The notes beneath the pieces are model-generated. The model searched no databases and was not told the DNA's origin. It was given only the letters and a program-made list of their open reading frames with translations. A program made the translations under genes and the position numbers. From Prosapia bicincta (Eukaryota; Arthropoda; Insecta; Hemiptera; Cercopidae), in the NCBI GenBank assembly GCA_036971475.1, contig JBAIZL010000001.1, forward strand, positions 152,181,544 through 152,245,543: DNA of 64,000 bases, in the 5' to 3' direction. This document shows positions 24,600 through 36,739 of the stretch, piece after piece. Numbering within the stretch: position 1 is the stretch's first letter; each line of letters opens with the position of its first letter.

Positions 24600-24923
24600 A
24601 TTAATCACTTTAACAATAGTTTATGACTATCCGAACTTTAAATTTAGTAAATTTGTTAAAACTTACTGAGACAGAACGTTTTCGATCGCTATGTGCCGAT
24701 CATCATCAGTGTCTTCTTGGAGATGTTGGGTCAAGCGGTGACGGTTTTAGAGATAGGTTTTCGATAGTATCAAAGAGTATGTGTGATTTGTATTGTGTTT
24801 GTTCGTTTAATATGTTTGTACTTTGCGTTTTTGTGCGTCTGTAAATTTCATATTGTTCTAGTGTGTTGAGATGTGGTCCAACAAAAAAGGACCACATCTC
24901 AACACACTAGAACAATATGAAAT
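24600..24923 (-). mobile_element. PLE-A 3' end ending in a perfect snap-back hairpin
   Basis: In minus orientation it contains the terminal repeat, the hammerhead-like module (24670-24713) and the ORF tail. At 24845-24879 the ORF sequence turns back on itself: 24889-24923 is its perfect reverse complement (35 bp, 9-nt loop AACAAAAAA). The element stops exactly at the end of the copied arm. Confidence 0.85.
24670..24713 (-). ncRNA. Hammerhead-ribozyme-like module (best PLE-A copy)
   Basis: Stem I GACA/TGTC is perfect. The core is CTGATGA with an extra T. Stem II is GATCG/CGATC with an 8-9-nt loop, then GAA, the palindromic stem III AACGTT and H = C. This is the cleanest PLE-A copy in the window. 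Confidence 0.55.
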
Positions 24924-25757
24924 CTTTTAATCCCTGGTTGTCTCCTAGCCAATGTTAAATGTAACTTTTAGTGGGATTTTAGACTTTCATCACGCGGAAA
25001 CATATGTAGAATAAGTACATTAGTAAACTGTTTTGGCAGTATAACATTAGTTATTTGGCGGGGGACATAAACCTGCCCTGGTTTGCGAGCAAAGTCCACT
25101 TACAAGGTTAATCCTGATGCAGACCTGGCAGAGTTACAGGGTGTGTTTGTTACCCGTTTCTTCTAGAGGTAGAATAAACCTAGAGTTCTGAAAATAGAAC
25201 ATTGCTCCTTAAGTACTGAAAATGAGGGAGTTAAAAGGGGCAGGACCTGAAGTAGACCTAATTTCTACCGGAGTCACAGGGAAAAGTTAGCAGTAGAACA
25301 AATGTAGCCTTCCAATAACTATATACGGTAACATTCATACAAGACCTACATATTATTGGTCTGCTGTATAAAAACTTGAAAAATTACTGAAATTTATTCA
25401 TTTATCTTAGTTGGAATGTTCAGAGTTGCACTGAATAAAGGAAGGTAAAATTATTCGTTTATAATAAACAGTATTATACTACTGTAGTATCACGAAGCAG
25501 TTGAATGAATGAATGTATAGTCGAAAGCAATTGACTATGTTTTAAACATGACAATGTTGACATGATTTTAACGTGTTTAATATCTTGAATTAAAATTAAA
25601 AAAGATATTTTTAAAAGTAATTTTTAAATTTATTGATATTTTCTTTACAAGTGTTAACAATTTTTATTCAATAGTCGAACTTTGTTATTAAATAATATTT
25701 CAAATAGTTATTAGTAATTTATATTAAACAAATGACTTTACAAATGATTTGTAAAAT
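24924..25757. other. Unannotated stretch
   Basis: No gene or bounded element is supported. Confidence 0.4.
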
Positions 25758-25800
25758 ACCTCTGAAGATGATTACTTTGTAATCGAAATGTATATTAGGT
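25758..25800 (+). ncRNA. Hammerhead-ribozyme-like module (cleanest fold in the window)
   Basis: Stem I ACCT/AGGT is perfect. The core is CTGAAGA (25762-25768) with an extra T. Stem II GATTAC/GTAATC is perfect with a TTT loop, followed by GAA, stem III ATGTATAT (near-palindromic) and H = T. No PLE coding sequence flanks it, so it may be a solo terminal repeat. Confidence 0.55.
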
Positions 25801-26250
25801 TAAAATAAAAATTGTTGAATTTGTGGTAAGAGGATGTTTTTATTTAATATAAACATTTACGCCACAGTTGCTTCAAGTTGTTATTGTTATTAATAGTGTT
25901 AATTTTTGTCGCCATTTAATGATTTAACATCGGCATTTGATGTCTTGTACAAATATCGGTTTTGATGATGTATGTTGGCTTAACATCGGCATTTAGGGCC
26001 TAGTAAATTATGCTTGAACGCTTCAGTTCACCGAGCTATTTTACTGTGGACAAACTATAAAATAAATTGGGTCAATAAAAAAATATAATTTCTAAAAACT
26101 TAACTTAGCGAAGTAATTTGTTACAACATAGGTTATTCAAATACAAGAATATTTATTAATTTATATTCAATAAATTAACCTATGTATTTTGAATAACCTA
26201 TGTTGTTTTAAATTATTAAACAAGAAAACGTATTTAAAAAAAAAAAATAA

Positions 26251-26289
<39 letters not shown>

Positions 26290-27479
26290 TAAACTCTGTG
26301 CTCCTTCAAAACGTTTTACACTATAATTTATGGACAATTTTAATTAAATATTCATGAAAAACCCAGTCGCAATACTTAAAATAGTAATTTCTGCTGATTA
26401 AAGCTTTTTTAAATATTTTTCACTTCATTGCAACATTATATATGTAGTATTATTGTGTATTCATAAGCCTAAAACAACACTTTAAAAAATTCTTTTCTAG
26501 AGCTAATTAAGTAAGTTTGTGTATATAAAATCACCCCAATTTTGATTTATACCATTTGTAATGGAGTTTTTTTGGTTTTATAAAATAATCTTTAAACATA
26601 AGTGTTTTTCATAGTTATAAAATTTATACTTTTGTTGTTAATAGAACCAAAATGTCTTTTATAAGAAGAAAACGCTAATTAAAATTTCCTCCCATAGTTA
26701 CCATATTTTTTAAACTACATAAGCAATCATGGAAATTAGATTATTGAACGATCCGCGTATTATGACTGAATATTTGCATTTCGAGATCGAAAATTGGGTG
26801 TCACAATAACATCTGAAAGCAAGTATCTCTGACAAACATGTCAGCCACAAATATTCGATCTTTGTCACTATCTAATCTTCATTTCATTAACTGACCACAT
26901 AAAATTCAAATTTCTCTTGCGGCAAATGAAGTTTCCCCTACTCTGGCTGTGGATCGAAGCCCCAGTGTATTGATTGCGCGCGGATCTCCAGCAGTCCTAC
27001 AGGTGTCAAAGCTTGGCGCATGATTCAATCGCAGTCATTGGCAACACTGTAGACCTAAGCACTTTCAACATTCACAATGTTTCTAAATACAGTAGCTAAA
27101 TGAATAAACAAATGATGTTTATATGTTCGAAATAATTAAGAAAATATTAATTCCCTCTTTGTAACTAGGAAAGCGTAAAAATAAATTGAATTCTTGGCTA
27201 AATTGAGTTAATAAATTAAATGAATTGAATGAATTCTACAATTTATGTTACCCTATTTATTAACTACTCTTACGTAATACGCTTTATGGAATGAATATTT
27301 AATTTTCAAAAATCAATCATTTCTGTGAAGTATTATGTATATTAACAATAAAAATAGAAACATATTAATTATAACATTTTACTTAGTAGTTTGTTTAAAT
27401 TAATTTGTTAATAGTTATGAAATTAAACGATAAGTTATTAATATTTTTTGATACCATCTTCACGTGAGCTACTAGTTTT
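25801..27479. other. AT-rich stretch with a small foldback and (TA)n
   Basis: Inverted arms at 26124-26144 and 26184-26205 (AACATAGGTTATTCAAA), and a TA tract at about 26257-26282. No gene was recognised. Confidence 0.5.
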
Positions 27480-27605
27480 CACTAAAACACTTGTAAATAT
27501 TTACAATCTGAGTTGACAATGGGACACATCTCCCGAAACGGCCGTCCTCAACAAATATAAGTAAGTGATACTAGGCAAGTTGTAAATATTTACAGTGTTT
27601 TAGTG
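27480..27605. repeat. Foldback enclosing a PLE-B hammerhead-like module
   Basis: 27480-27504 pairs with 27582-27605 (GTAAATATTTAC cores). The sequence before it (ACGTGAGCTACTAG at about 27462) also precedes the PLE-B end at about 45519, so this is a PLE-B-related solo terminal repeat. Confidence 0.7.
27509..27550 (+). ncRNA. Hammerhead-like module, U3/A8 class (PLE-B)
   Basis: Stem I TGAG/CTCA, core TTGACAA (27513-27519), extra T, stem II GGGA/TCCC, GAA, palindromic stem III ACGGCCGT, H = C giving a GTC triplet. Relative to the CUGANGA consensus, position 3 is U and position 8 is A. Confidence 0.4.
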
Positions 27606-28180
27606 ATAAGTTATTGTTATTCAAGCTATAAATCACCGATTTTATACGAAAAAAAAAATTATTAGAATAGTTATGAAATAGCAAATTATTATTTTTATAG
27701 AAGATCCAGATGTCACAGATACACACATGCAAGCGTACACAAATATCTATACCATTTGCGATGTATCTAGACTTTCTCAGAAGAATTCTGATATGATTAA
27801 TAGGTTCCTGCCTAGTACAGTTTAAAGATTTACAATATTTTCTGTTACAAACTCTAATATATCGTTGGCTTTATTATTCACGAAGCTCGGCGAATCTTTC
27901 AATATAAAAACTTATTTTAAGACAGTCTCGCCAGTCATCGTCTGTTTCTAAGGTGGCCACCAAAGGACGTTGGAGAGCTGACAGATGGCTGTGTTTAACT
28001 GTTTCCAACACATAGTTGTGGCCAACCGAGGGGATTGCAAAGAGTTGCTAATACAGTGAAAAAATATAGGGTATGTGTCAGTAGGTTAACAAATTTCAAC
28101 TTATAGATGTTAAAGTTTCTTGATGTAATCATCTTGAATTCACTGATTAAACTAACTACTTAACTAAGTGAATACGTAAT

Positions 28181-28867
28181 CAGTGGCGCACTCAGAAAAT
28201 AGTTAGGGGGGGGGGGGCTGACCGGGAGACCTTGGGCCAACCAACGGAAAACCTTTTTAAAAATTCGTAAGAATAACCGGTATTATAAGGCATTACTTTA
28301 AGTTTATTTTAGCTCTTTGAGTGCAAGTTTTGAGTAGGGACTATAGAAATGAATGATATAACCCAGCAGATAAAATAAGATTTTAGGTTTTATTTTGTCA
28401 AAATCTTGTTATATCAGCTGTCTTACAAAACAAAATTGAGTCTTCTTTTGGCCTTCTTCAGTATGGATAATACACTGTCTGTGTCAACTGGAATTTCCCT
28501 GTGGATATTAAGATTGGCTAAGCCATTTAGCCTACTGTCAGACATCGTGTTTCTTAGGTATGTCTTGATTCTCCGAAGAGTGGAAAAGGAGCGCTCTGCT
28601 GTGCTGGTGGATACAGGTATAGTGATGAAAATCTTAAGTAGGATATGGATGTTTGGAAAGATTGTTTTATCACAAATATTTAGAAAATCAATTGCATTGA
28701 CATGGTGTGCATTGTGTTGTTGGAGAAAAGCTTGCCAAACTTCCATTTCTGCCATCAACACGTTTAAGTTGTTGTTTTCCAAATCTTCTTCATAAACTTT
28801 TCTTTTCTTTTTTTCTTGAGGGAGGGGCTACAGCCCTCTTAGCCCCCCCCCCGTGGGTGCGCACCTG
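28181..28867 (-). mobile_element. hAT element, internally deleted, with perfect 8-bp target duplication
   Basis: Ends CAGTGGCGCACTCAG and GTGGGTGCGCACCTG are inverted. TACGTAAT is duplicated at 28173-28180 and 28868-28875. It inserted into the left arm of the foldback, so it is younger than the foldback. Only the 3' portion of a hAT transposase gene remains. Confidence 0.9.
28423..28797 (-). CDS. hAT transposase C-terminal dimerisation domain fragment (ZMYM-like hAT)
   Basis: About 120 open codons encode the hAT C-terminal region: NIHILLKIFITIPVSTSTAE, then RSFSTLRRIKTYLRNTM, and a basic tail KKAKRRLNFVL. This is the highly conserved dimerisation domain of hAT transposases. There is no proper ATG at the 5' side of the frame (internal Met codons exist), and the zinc finger and catalytic core are deleted. 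Uninterrupted reading suggests recent activity or short residence time. Confidence 0.75.
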   Translation of the reverse strand, partial: VYEEDLENNNLNVLMAEMEVWQAFLQQHNAHHVNAIDFLNICDKTIFPNIHILLKIFITIPVSTSTAERSFSTLRRIKTYLRNTMSDSRLNGLANLNIHREIPVDTDSVLSILKKAKRRLNFVL

Positions 28868-29002
28868 TACGTAATTGCTTACTTGCGAACGCGTTTCAAA
28901 ACGATCGTTCCGTTTACGAAAGTAGAGGGTTAGCTTCGTAAAAGGAACGATCGTTTTGAAACGCGTCAGCAAGTAAGCAATTACGTATTCACTTAGTTAA
29001 GT

Positions 29003-32000
29003 GGTAGTTTAAATTTAGTCATAGATGTTATTGTTCAGTACGATTGTCGAAACTTTTACGTTTTTATTAAGTACGTTCGCGAAGGCTTTGTCTCAGTAAG
29101 TTTTTTTTCCAGGTGAAACCCCAAAAGTGGTTATCATCGCTAACTGTGTTAATAAGTTATTCATACATTTAATGAAGTTAAGCCTTTAACTTCGACAACT
29201 CGTTAGCTTTTTTAACAGAAATGATAGATTTCAAGTTCACGCAAATCGTTCTAAACACAGTTTCTCTGTTTAGGATCGATACTTAACTTTCCGTTCACTT
29301 ACTCGTATATACTGTGTGTTATGTCAAGCCTAACATGTGCTGTGCTTTAACAAACGCCAGGTACCATTAACAATCAAATACTCTTATTATGACCAGTAGG
29401 ACATGAGTGCATGTTCAGCTGATTCCGAAGGCTTCGTGCCTCTTATCGATGTTACCTGCAAATCCTCAAAGTGGCGAATGGTCACAATTTCCTTTAGTGA
29501 TTATGCGTCGAGGAGGGTTTGAAACTGCTATTGTTATATAGAGGTAGAAATTTTAGAAACATGCGATGAAGAGTGATTGCCACTACACTGTATTTCAACT
29601 ATTTAGTAAAAGTGTGGATCTCAGTGACAATATGGCCTGTCCTTGACTAGATAGATGCAGGCTGCAGGACGACGATTATCCTTGTATTGAGGTTTTATGG
29701 TATTTCCGAATAAGGAAAAAGGGAGCGAATAGTATCTGCTGGCCTATAGTCGTCCATCCATACACTCGCAAGTAAGAATTTGCTATGTCCTGTAGGCTAC
29801 TCTAGGCCGCGTCCAGACTAAGTCGTTTAATAGAAGCTAGTAGCTAGCCAGCAGTACCTTAGCCTGATCCAGTACCAGCGGGCTAGTACTTACTACCCGA
29901 AAACGGAAGTCTAACATGTTTAACTTTTTAAAAATCCGCTAACGACTGCATGACATCTTAGCTGGCGCCAGTAAACCAATGGAACACTTAGTACCTCATT
30001 AGTGGCTAGTGAAATAAGTCGTGTGTAGTTTATGATGTCTTGTATATTTTTGTATTTTATAATATTTAATTTCGTGAATAAACATTGAACATGGATGGCA
30101 AATAAAGCACAAGACTGGAAACTGAATCCAGCCGCTAAGTACATTATAGTTATTTCTAATTTAGTATTACGTGAAATTTAGTGTCGTTTTTCTGGATAAG
30201 TGGTCTTACCAATGGAAATAATTCCTTAAATTTAGGAACTGTCATTTTTAATATGTTCTTGTAAGGTGGTAGATGTTTTACTTCTTTAAGACGTCTTGCT
30301 AATTCCCCAACTGGTTTCTTCTAAATATTCAATACAGATTTCAGTTTTAACATCTGTTCACACCAACTCTATAACAAACCTAATAACTCACACCATTAGA
30401 TGGCATGTTCTAAGCGCACACACTATGCTTTCAGGACAACAACTGTACTACTGGCAGTGTACCAGCCTTGCTCATTCATAGTATAAACCCTTTGCCTTCC
30501 GGTGCCTGATAGTGTTATTGCCGGAGGCTAGTTAGCAGCTAACTGACAGCTTACTACTCGTACTGCAGTCACATTCAAAGTGCACGACACTGAACATTTG
30601 GTGTACAAATGGCGGGATACAGTTATAGAGACTTGAGATACGCAGGAGGGGAGTATGGACGAGTAGTGGAAGTGAAAGGTTATAACCTTCAGGACGTAAG
30701 CTGAAACACAGGCGGCGCAGCGCAACACACGGCAGAAAACTGTGCCGCCATATTTCCTAACGGATCGGCGTAAGCTGAGGTGCATGCATGTTTGTGTCTG
30801 GGACACGCGTGGGCCAGTATATCACAGTTTGTAGCACTGACACAAATTTGACGACACACACCATGCAAGTAAGGATCCAAGATGTCGTTAAATGACAGTT
30901 TGATTCAGCTGGTAATGGACAAACACTCAACAGTAGCTCACATATTGTACCTAAATCTTGTATTTGTAACATATAAAGACTCTTTGTGGGCCAACATAGC
31001 CATGTGTCTGTATGGAAACGCTGTAAAACAGAACTTCAATTTCCATATTGAATTCAAATGAGTTGGTATCGGTATCTTCCATTTCAAGGCAAAAATGGCA
31101 TGCTTGTACCATGTGCTACGCCTCAACATGCGCTGCTAAGAGATTCGTGCCTGTGTCTCAGCTGACATCCTACCTAAGGCACCACTTTCTCGCATCTAGG
31201 CAGAGAAGAGTGGGGTAAGCAACAAGGGTTGATAAAAACTAAGTCAGTAAAGCCTCCCCACTCCAAACCTCAAGAAGGCCACTCGCATCGGCCAGCCAAG
31301 TGCCTTGTTATATCTCGTCAGTTACTCATGCGTGAAGGATTTTGTTCACTTGCTATAAATTAAATCTATGATTTCCACGTTGGGGATTTAAAGAATCAAC
31401 TATCGGTATTGGTTTGTTCAAACTATAGCAGGACAAAAATATTGATTTCTCTATTTTAAGTTACCGTATTGAGGGGGAAAGAAAATATGTAGATTTTGTC
31501 TAGGCTTGATATAAAAAAAACCTTTAAATATTATGTATTACGTCCAGTTTTAGCAAAACCACCTAGACAGAAGGCCTGGGCACTGGAGGTGTGACGTCAC
31601 GCAAGCAGGCCTACACACTGCTGCAGTACCTACTACTACTACAGACCTTAGAGCTGTCATACCGTTTACAGTTTCCTAACAAAAAATCTTTTGGCGTTCG
31701 TATGTGTAATTGAAAGGTAAATTAAACCTGCTACCATGTATATCGAATATTTTTGTGATAGGTGGACGTTAGTGATAACCCTGAGGAAACGTCAACCCCT
31801 CCAACAAGTTGGAGGTCACTCTTTTTGGAAAAGAGGCTCCACAGATATTGTTCCCATAATTCTGTTGTACGGAGAAACCTATAAGAAATATTTACATTAT
31901 TTACAAAAGTTTATTACAGTATATACATGGTATTCAACTATTTTGATATGATTTATGATCTGAAAAATTCTATTGCTGCAAGGTTGATAGTTACTTTTGC

Positions 32001-32190
32001 TGTTATTAGTATCATGAAGTACTAACAAGTCCAAGAATAGTTTTAACGCTAATTGTTGTGAATTGTAATGGTTGTAATCATCATTTTTTTAGATCGATTT
32101 GTTTTAATACTCATTTTTCATTTTGACAATTATTTAACAAAATATTATTAACAAATATACCTGTTGGTATAATAATTTTCAAATGAATAC
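29003..32190. other. Long unannotated stretch
   Basis: This is the least repeat-like part of the window. It includes a GC-richer zone (about 30520-31330). Several 60-90-codon frames exist on the minus strand at 30528-31129, but they overlap in different frames, lack domains and splice logic, and are not called. No promoter or RNA gene was recognised. Confidence 0.35.
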
Positions 32191-32194
32191 CTTA

Positions 32195-32840
32195 ATTATG
32201 GATACGCTTACAATTAATCAAATTATTTATGAAAAAACATGTTTCTTTGAGAATTTGATGCTTCAAGTTAAAAACAACAATCCTTTGATCTGAGCAATGC
32301 AGATATTTATTTTCATATTCTTTGCTCAATAATTTTTGCACTTCATTGTAAATGCAAATAACAGCATTGACATTAGAACATATTTCATCGATGATTCAAG
32401 CCCTCCTATCTATTTGAAACTGAATTGTTCACAACTTGTGTGATTTGAAGATCCTGATCTACGACTAGGTACAATCTGCAACCTGTGCCGTCTATTATTG
32501 GTGTGGTACTTTTTGCACAATAGCGAGATATGTAAGTTAAAATTGGTTCAATTTCTCTGTAATTATCTTCAATAAAGTCACAAATAAAGTGAATAATTGG
32601 AAATAAATCTTCACGATTTGTGTCAATACAATTAAATGTAGATGTGTTGATGTTTCCATCGAAATTAAATTTTACGGTTACGCGAATCAAATTTTGAAAT
32701 CTTATTTTGGATTTTATTTTAAATATTTGCCTAAGTGGAATTCAATATTGAGATCCTGCCATTCTTCGATATTTACCAAATCTGGCTTCTAATGCATCTG
32801 TTAGTATCTTCCCTGACAAAAATTATTTATAGTTCAAATC
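32195..32840 (-). pseudogene. P-element/THAP9-like transposase C-terminal remnant
   Basis: The minus strand reads KILTDALEARFGKYRRMAGS, then QY, a TGA, IPLRQIFKIKSKIRFQNLI and on in the same frame through ILTYISRYCAKS to a TAG at 32406. After a frameshift it continues with a QKLLSKEYENKYLHCSDQR block ending near 32195. The D-x-L-E-x-R-F-G-x-Y-R...G...Y-x-(I/V)-x-x-R-Q block and the YISxYCA block are typical of P-like/THAP9 transposases (family recollection, not a search). At least one stop and one frameshift make it non-functional. No termini were found. Confidence 0.55.
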
Positions 32841-33199
32841 AGTTAGACAGTAATTGGTGATTTAAATCAAATCATGAGTAGCAGGAAAAGTAAAACGATA
32901 CACTATTCAGAATGTATAAAAATAACTAGCAAAATTTCTAGAACTACTGGACCATTATTAAAATAAGAATGGAACTTATCAAAGGCTCGTAGCACAATGC
33001 CTTCTATCTGCACAAACAGTTATTTTAGAAATTCTGCAGTAGGCCTGTGGTGTATATGTTGGGGATTTTATGGCAGAGCCCAGGTTCTGTCTAGGTGGTG
33101 TTGGTTTTAAGCCCAAAGATTTTAATTGAAAGTGTAATGTATCAGGGAGTATTGGTTTTTGTTTTTAAGTAGAAGAATAAACATTTACAATGGAAACAG
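32841..33199. other. Unannotated stretch
   Basis: This is AT-rich DNA between the P-like and mariner remnants; nothing was recognised. Confidence 0.35.
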
Positions 33200-33910
33200 A
33201 AGTGATGGGGCTTTTTTAAAGTGACATTCAGTCAGGTAAAATTGATAAAATTTTGTGTGAAAATCTTTGGTTCACAATCTCAGAACTTCCTAAAAAATTT
33301 CCTGAAGTCTCTCGGACACTTTTATATATTGTTACAGAAAGCTGCTAATAAATATTCATAAAACAGTTCTGTTGTAGACTTTCCTCTCCTTATACAAGTG
33401 AAGGAAAATAACTTTTGAACAGGATAGTTACTGGTGATGAGATGTGAATGGCATGTCTTTATATGAATAAAAAAAAACAATAATCATGTAGAGACATAAA
33501 ACTTTTTCAAGCAAGCCAAAAAAGCCCACAAAACTTTGCCAGCAAGGAAGGTATTGTTATGCTTGTTTGGGATGCTAAGGTGTCTTGCTTGTTGGTTTCT
33601 TAAAATGTGAAACAATCATCAATTTTTAAGTCTTTTGTGCAACTTTGAAAAGACATTTCAGCACTTTGCTGATGATAAATAGCTTCAAAACTTCATATGA
33701 TAAATAGCTTCTGTCTGTGTCCTCAGACAAAAGATTTTTATGTAGAGAGCATTAAAAAAATGGTAAGTGGTATGACAGGTCCTTCAGTTTGTTTGGAAAC
33801 TAAGTGTCAAACTAAAGTATGTAATAAAATAGTTGCATATATAAGCCTAATACTTCTGTTTTTATTTCATTTGCTAGATGCTTTCTGGATGCCCCTCAGA
33901 ATTTAGATAA
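33200..33910 (+). pseudogene. Mariner-like transposase remnant
   Basis: Scattered plus-strand blocks match a mariner catalytic domain in order: a VTGDEM-like block near 33427 (usual IVTGDEKW, first catalytic Asp), a basic KK segment, then ASKEGIVMLVWDAK near 33540 (usual KVMLSVWWD, second Asp). Frames shift repeatedly and stops are frequent, so this is an old fossil. The end and the terminal repeats could not be placed. Confidence 0.5.
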
Positions 33911-34850
33911 AACTAACAATAAGAAGAAAGTTAAGCAACACCACAGTACGATATAGAAATCAGTAGAAGCTCATTATAATAGGTTGTATTAAACTGGAAA
34001 TTATTTGTAATAGATATGGTTTTGCAGAAATCATGGCATTTGCCAGACAAGTGTTACACAGCCTGCTCTGGTGCGATGCCTAAATGGCTACAGACAAGGT
34101 TGCCTAGTCCTTCTGTAAAGTGGCATTGCCCTTAAAATGTATTCAACTAAACTATAAATATAATGTGGAAATATTACTAAGTATAATACTAGTTTATTTA
34201 ATGTTTTATTAACTGTTGCTGTTGTATCCAAAAGGTCACTGGTTTGAAACGTGACATCTACTTGTTAAAATTAACTCGATGCAAGAAAACTATAGTATAG
34301 TATAGATATGTCAGTAATATATAGAATACTACCTCATCAGGTGTTGAGAAATACCCACGCAACCTGAATGTCATTGGCCTGAAACACGCTTCTGCTTATT
34401 GAAATAACTTCATAATTCTTTTAATATGAAGGCTTCCTTACTATAAGTTTAAGAAAAACGTTTTTAGTGTTGCCATTGAATTTTACACTATAGTAGCAGC
34501 AGCAAATATGTTAACTGATTTTCCAATCCCTGTAACTTATACACATTTTAATCATTTTATGAGAACTTTTTCCTTCATACCAGAATTTCATTAAAAAAAA
34601 CAAGCCTCAGCCTCAATAAACCCATTATAATGCTATACTATAGTATCTAGACCAATTATAAATTATACTAAATATAAATATGTAAATACTGGTCTCTATA
34701 GGATATCTTTTCTTGTCTAAATGATGATGGTTGTTTCAGGTTACTCAAATTATCAACTGAAACTGTAATTGACCTCTCGTTTGTGTTAGGTTAGGTTTGG
34801 GTATAATAGCTATATTAGGTGATTTTGACTGTTTTTAGGGGTAATGATGT
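33911..34850. other. Unannotated stretch
   Basis: AT-rich; no feature is supported. Confidence 0.35.
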
Positions 34851-35110
34851 CAAAACGTTTCTATAAAGGCCAACCAGGAAGGTCATTTTACCACATAAAA
34901 GCACTCACCAATTATTACACTTAATCAAAATTTACCAAACGCCTCTTATCCACAAACTATACAATCATAACAGCAAACACAAATTTTGCAAAAAATAAAT
35001 AGAAATATCTGAACCACACATTTTAACAGTATGAAATGTATTTACACATTTTAAATTGCACCCAACACACATTACTTTATGCCAAATTAGATTATAATTC
35101 ATCCAAACTT
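34851..35110 (+). pseudogene. PLE GIY-YIG remnant
   Basis: The plus strand preserves FYKGQPGRSFY (usual FYIGQTGRSFY, as in the PLE-B copy at 54.8 kb), then HIKAL and, in another frame, a QYEMYLH block matching the EQYEIY tail of PLEs. It is frameshifted and truncated on both sides. Confidence 0.55.
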
Positions 35111-36419
35111 TTTGACATCTTTTTCAAACAAGAGTTATAATATTACATTAGATCAAGGATCTACATGGTGAAATGGAAACTATTACTGAAATCCTTTGGC
35201 CTTTATTCCATTATAATCAAGCGTATGATACTGACATCCCACCAGATCCTATTGAATTTGAGAGATGGAACTGATTAGATCAAACCTAAGTCCGTAGTTT
35301 CCGGCACTCAGAAACTATAGAACAATAGAGTGAACACAACTTGGGATAAAATTTTGTTAGCCCTGTACAGTCTATAATATGCGAGTACGTGCAGTGCTGT
35401 TCACTTTGGGTATGCACTTTTTGCAAAAGGGAAGGCATATGTTGTAATAGATCACTTGGCAATAAGAATATATGATCTCGATTATTCAAAAATCGGTAGC
35501 AAGACCCCATACAAAGTATTTGCAATAAAACAAATGAAAAGAATATGACAACTGTAAGATATCCAGTACCACTGGAGTAACTGGTTTTTATATTTGAAAT
35601 TTGCCACTAAGTATATGATAATTTATGGTGATAGTGACTATTGCATTATTTTGTTATAATATTAAAATATAAATTTCAGTAAATGTAAATTTTATATATT
35701 TTTCTTTACTGCTTTATTTAAGTAATACAGACTATTACAAATACAAAATTTTATACCTATTAAATGATAACACAAGACGCAAAAGAGAATTATATAGTAA
35801 TAAATTTAAAAACATGTTTTAAAAGTAATTTTAAAAAATAAAGTAATCTGTTTTAGATTTCTAAGACAACAGATGACTTATCCTTTGTACAAGTTGTACT
35901 AAAAATTTGTAATGAATAAAATAAATAATAGAGAATGAATAACCGCAACAATTTCACATTAATTAATTAAAATTGTTATGCGAGTTTTCTCATTATATCT
36001 ATTGACATTTACTATCACAAATGTTTAGGACAATTGTATGAATATCTATAGAGTTATTTATCTAAAATTCGAATAGAGATTGTTAAACACACACACAGTT
36101 ACTTCAATTATTTTCTAATGAAGGTTTAAGCTTTATGGCCAAACATTTAGATTATGGCTACCAGAATAAAAATTAAGACTGATGCAGGTGAAAGTTTACA
36201 CAACTTTGGCAGTGTTGTTAGTAGTAATAATCTTGTAATTCTGTATAATTCTTAATTATCAACTATAACTGGGACTGCCAAAGCATTTAGAATTGTAGAA
36301 TCTTAGTCAAAAATGAGGAAATATTGATAATTTAGTTATAATTATATTTTAATATACAACACAGATTAACCATTAAGAGTATTTCCTCTTAATTTTTCAA
36401 AAAGTTTTCTTACTTACTT
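35111..36419. other. Unannotated stretch
   Basis: AT-rich; a 79-codon minus frame at 35286-35525 has no recognisable domain and is not called. Confidence 0.35.
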
Positions 36420-36603
36420 CTTATTACGAGCTTCCAAGGTTGGCCTCGATGTCTCCCATACACACACTCTGCCAATGGCCAGAAACAACTTTCTTTCAAG
36501 ATTCTGTCCAGGGTAATGGCCCGTCCTAGATGTTTTATCAAGGGACTCCTTGTTGCTGCTGTTACAGGACATTTAAAAAGTATGTGCTCTAATGTTAAAA
36601 AAG
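36420..36603 (-). pseudogene. Possible non-LTR retrotransposon C-terminal remnant
   Basis: A short open minus-strand stretch reads TLEHILFKCPVTAATRSPL, similar to the E-T-x-x-H-x-L-F-x-C-P motif at the end of jockey/RTE-type polymerases. The match is short and the element is otherwise missing, so it is a weak call. Confidence 0.35.
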
Positions 36604-36739
36604 TATTCTATTTCATCCAAATTCAACTTGCTTTACAGAAATTTCCTACTTAAAGTTTTAAAAATATTAACAATTAATAACTGTTTAACTCAACCGATAC
36701 AGTAGCATGCATAGTGTAATTTATACAGAGTGCAGCAAA

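Larger units (their letters stand above)
28151..29002. repeat. Foldback element with about 60-bp arms, split by a hAT insertion
   Basis: The left arm (28154-28180 plus 28876-28911) is mirrored by 28944-29002: ACTTAACTAAGTGAATACGT, then AATTGCTTACTTGC, then ACGATCGTTCC. The same terminal arms form a second element at 59480-59635, so this is a dispersed foldback family. Confidence 0.85.

Noticed and set aside
30528..31129. Cluster of minus-strand frames of 63-92 codons as exons
   Set aside because: They overlap in different frames, lack consistent splice sites and show no domain features; GC-richer sequence alone raises open-frame length.
32195..32690. Endogenous viral element
   Set aside because: The unusual translation at first suggested a viral fossil, but the upstream in-frame block (LEARFGKYRRMAGS, RQIFKIKSKIRFQN) fits a P-like/THAP9 transposase better.
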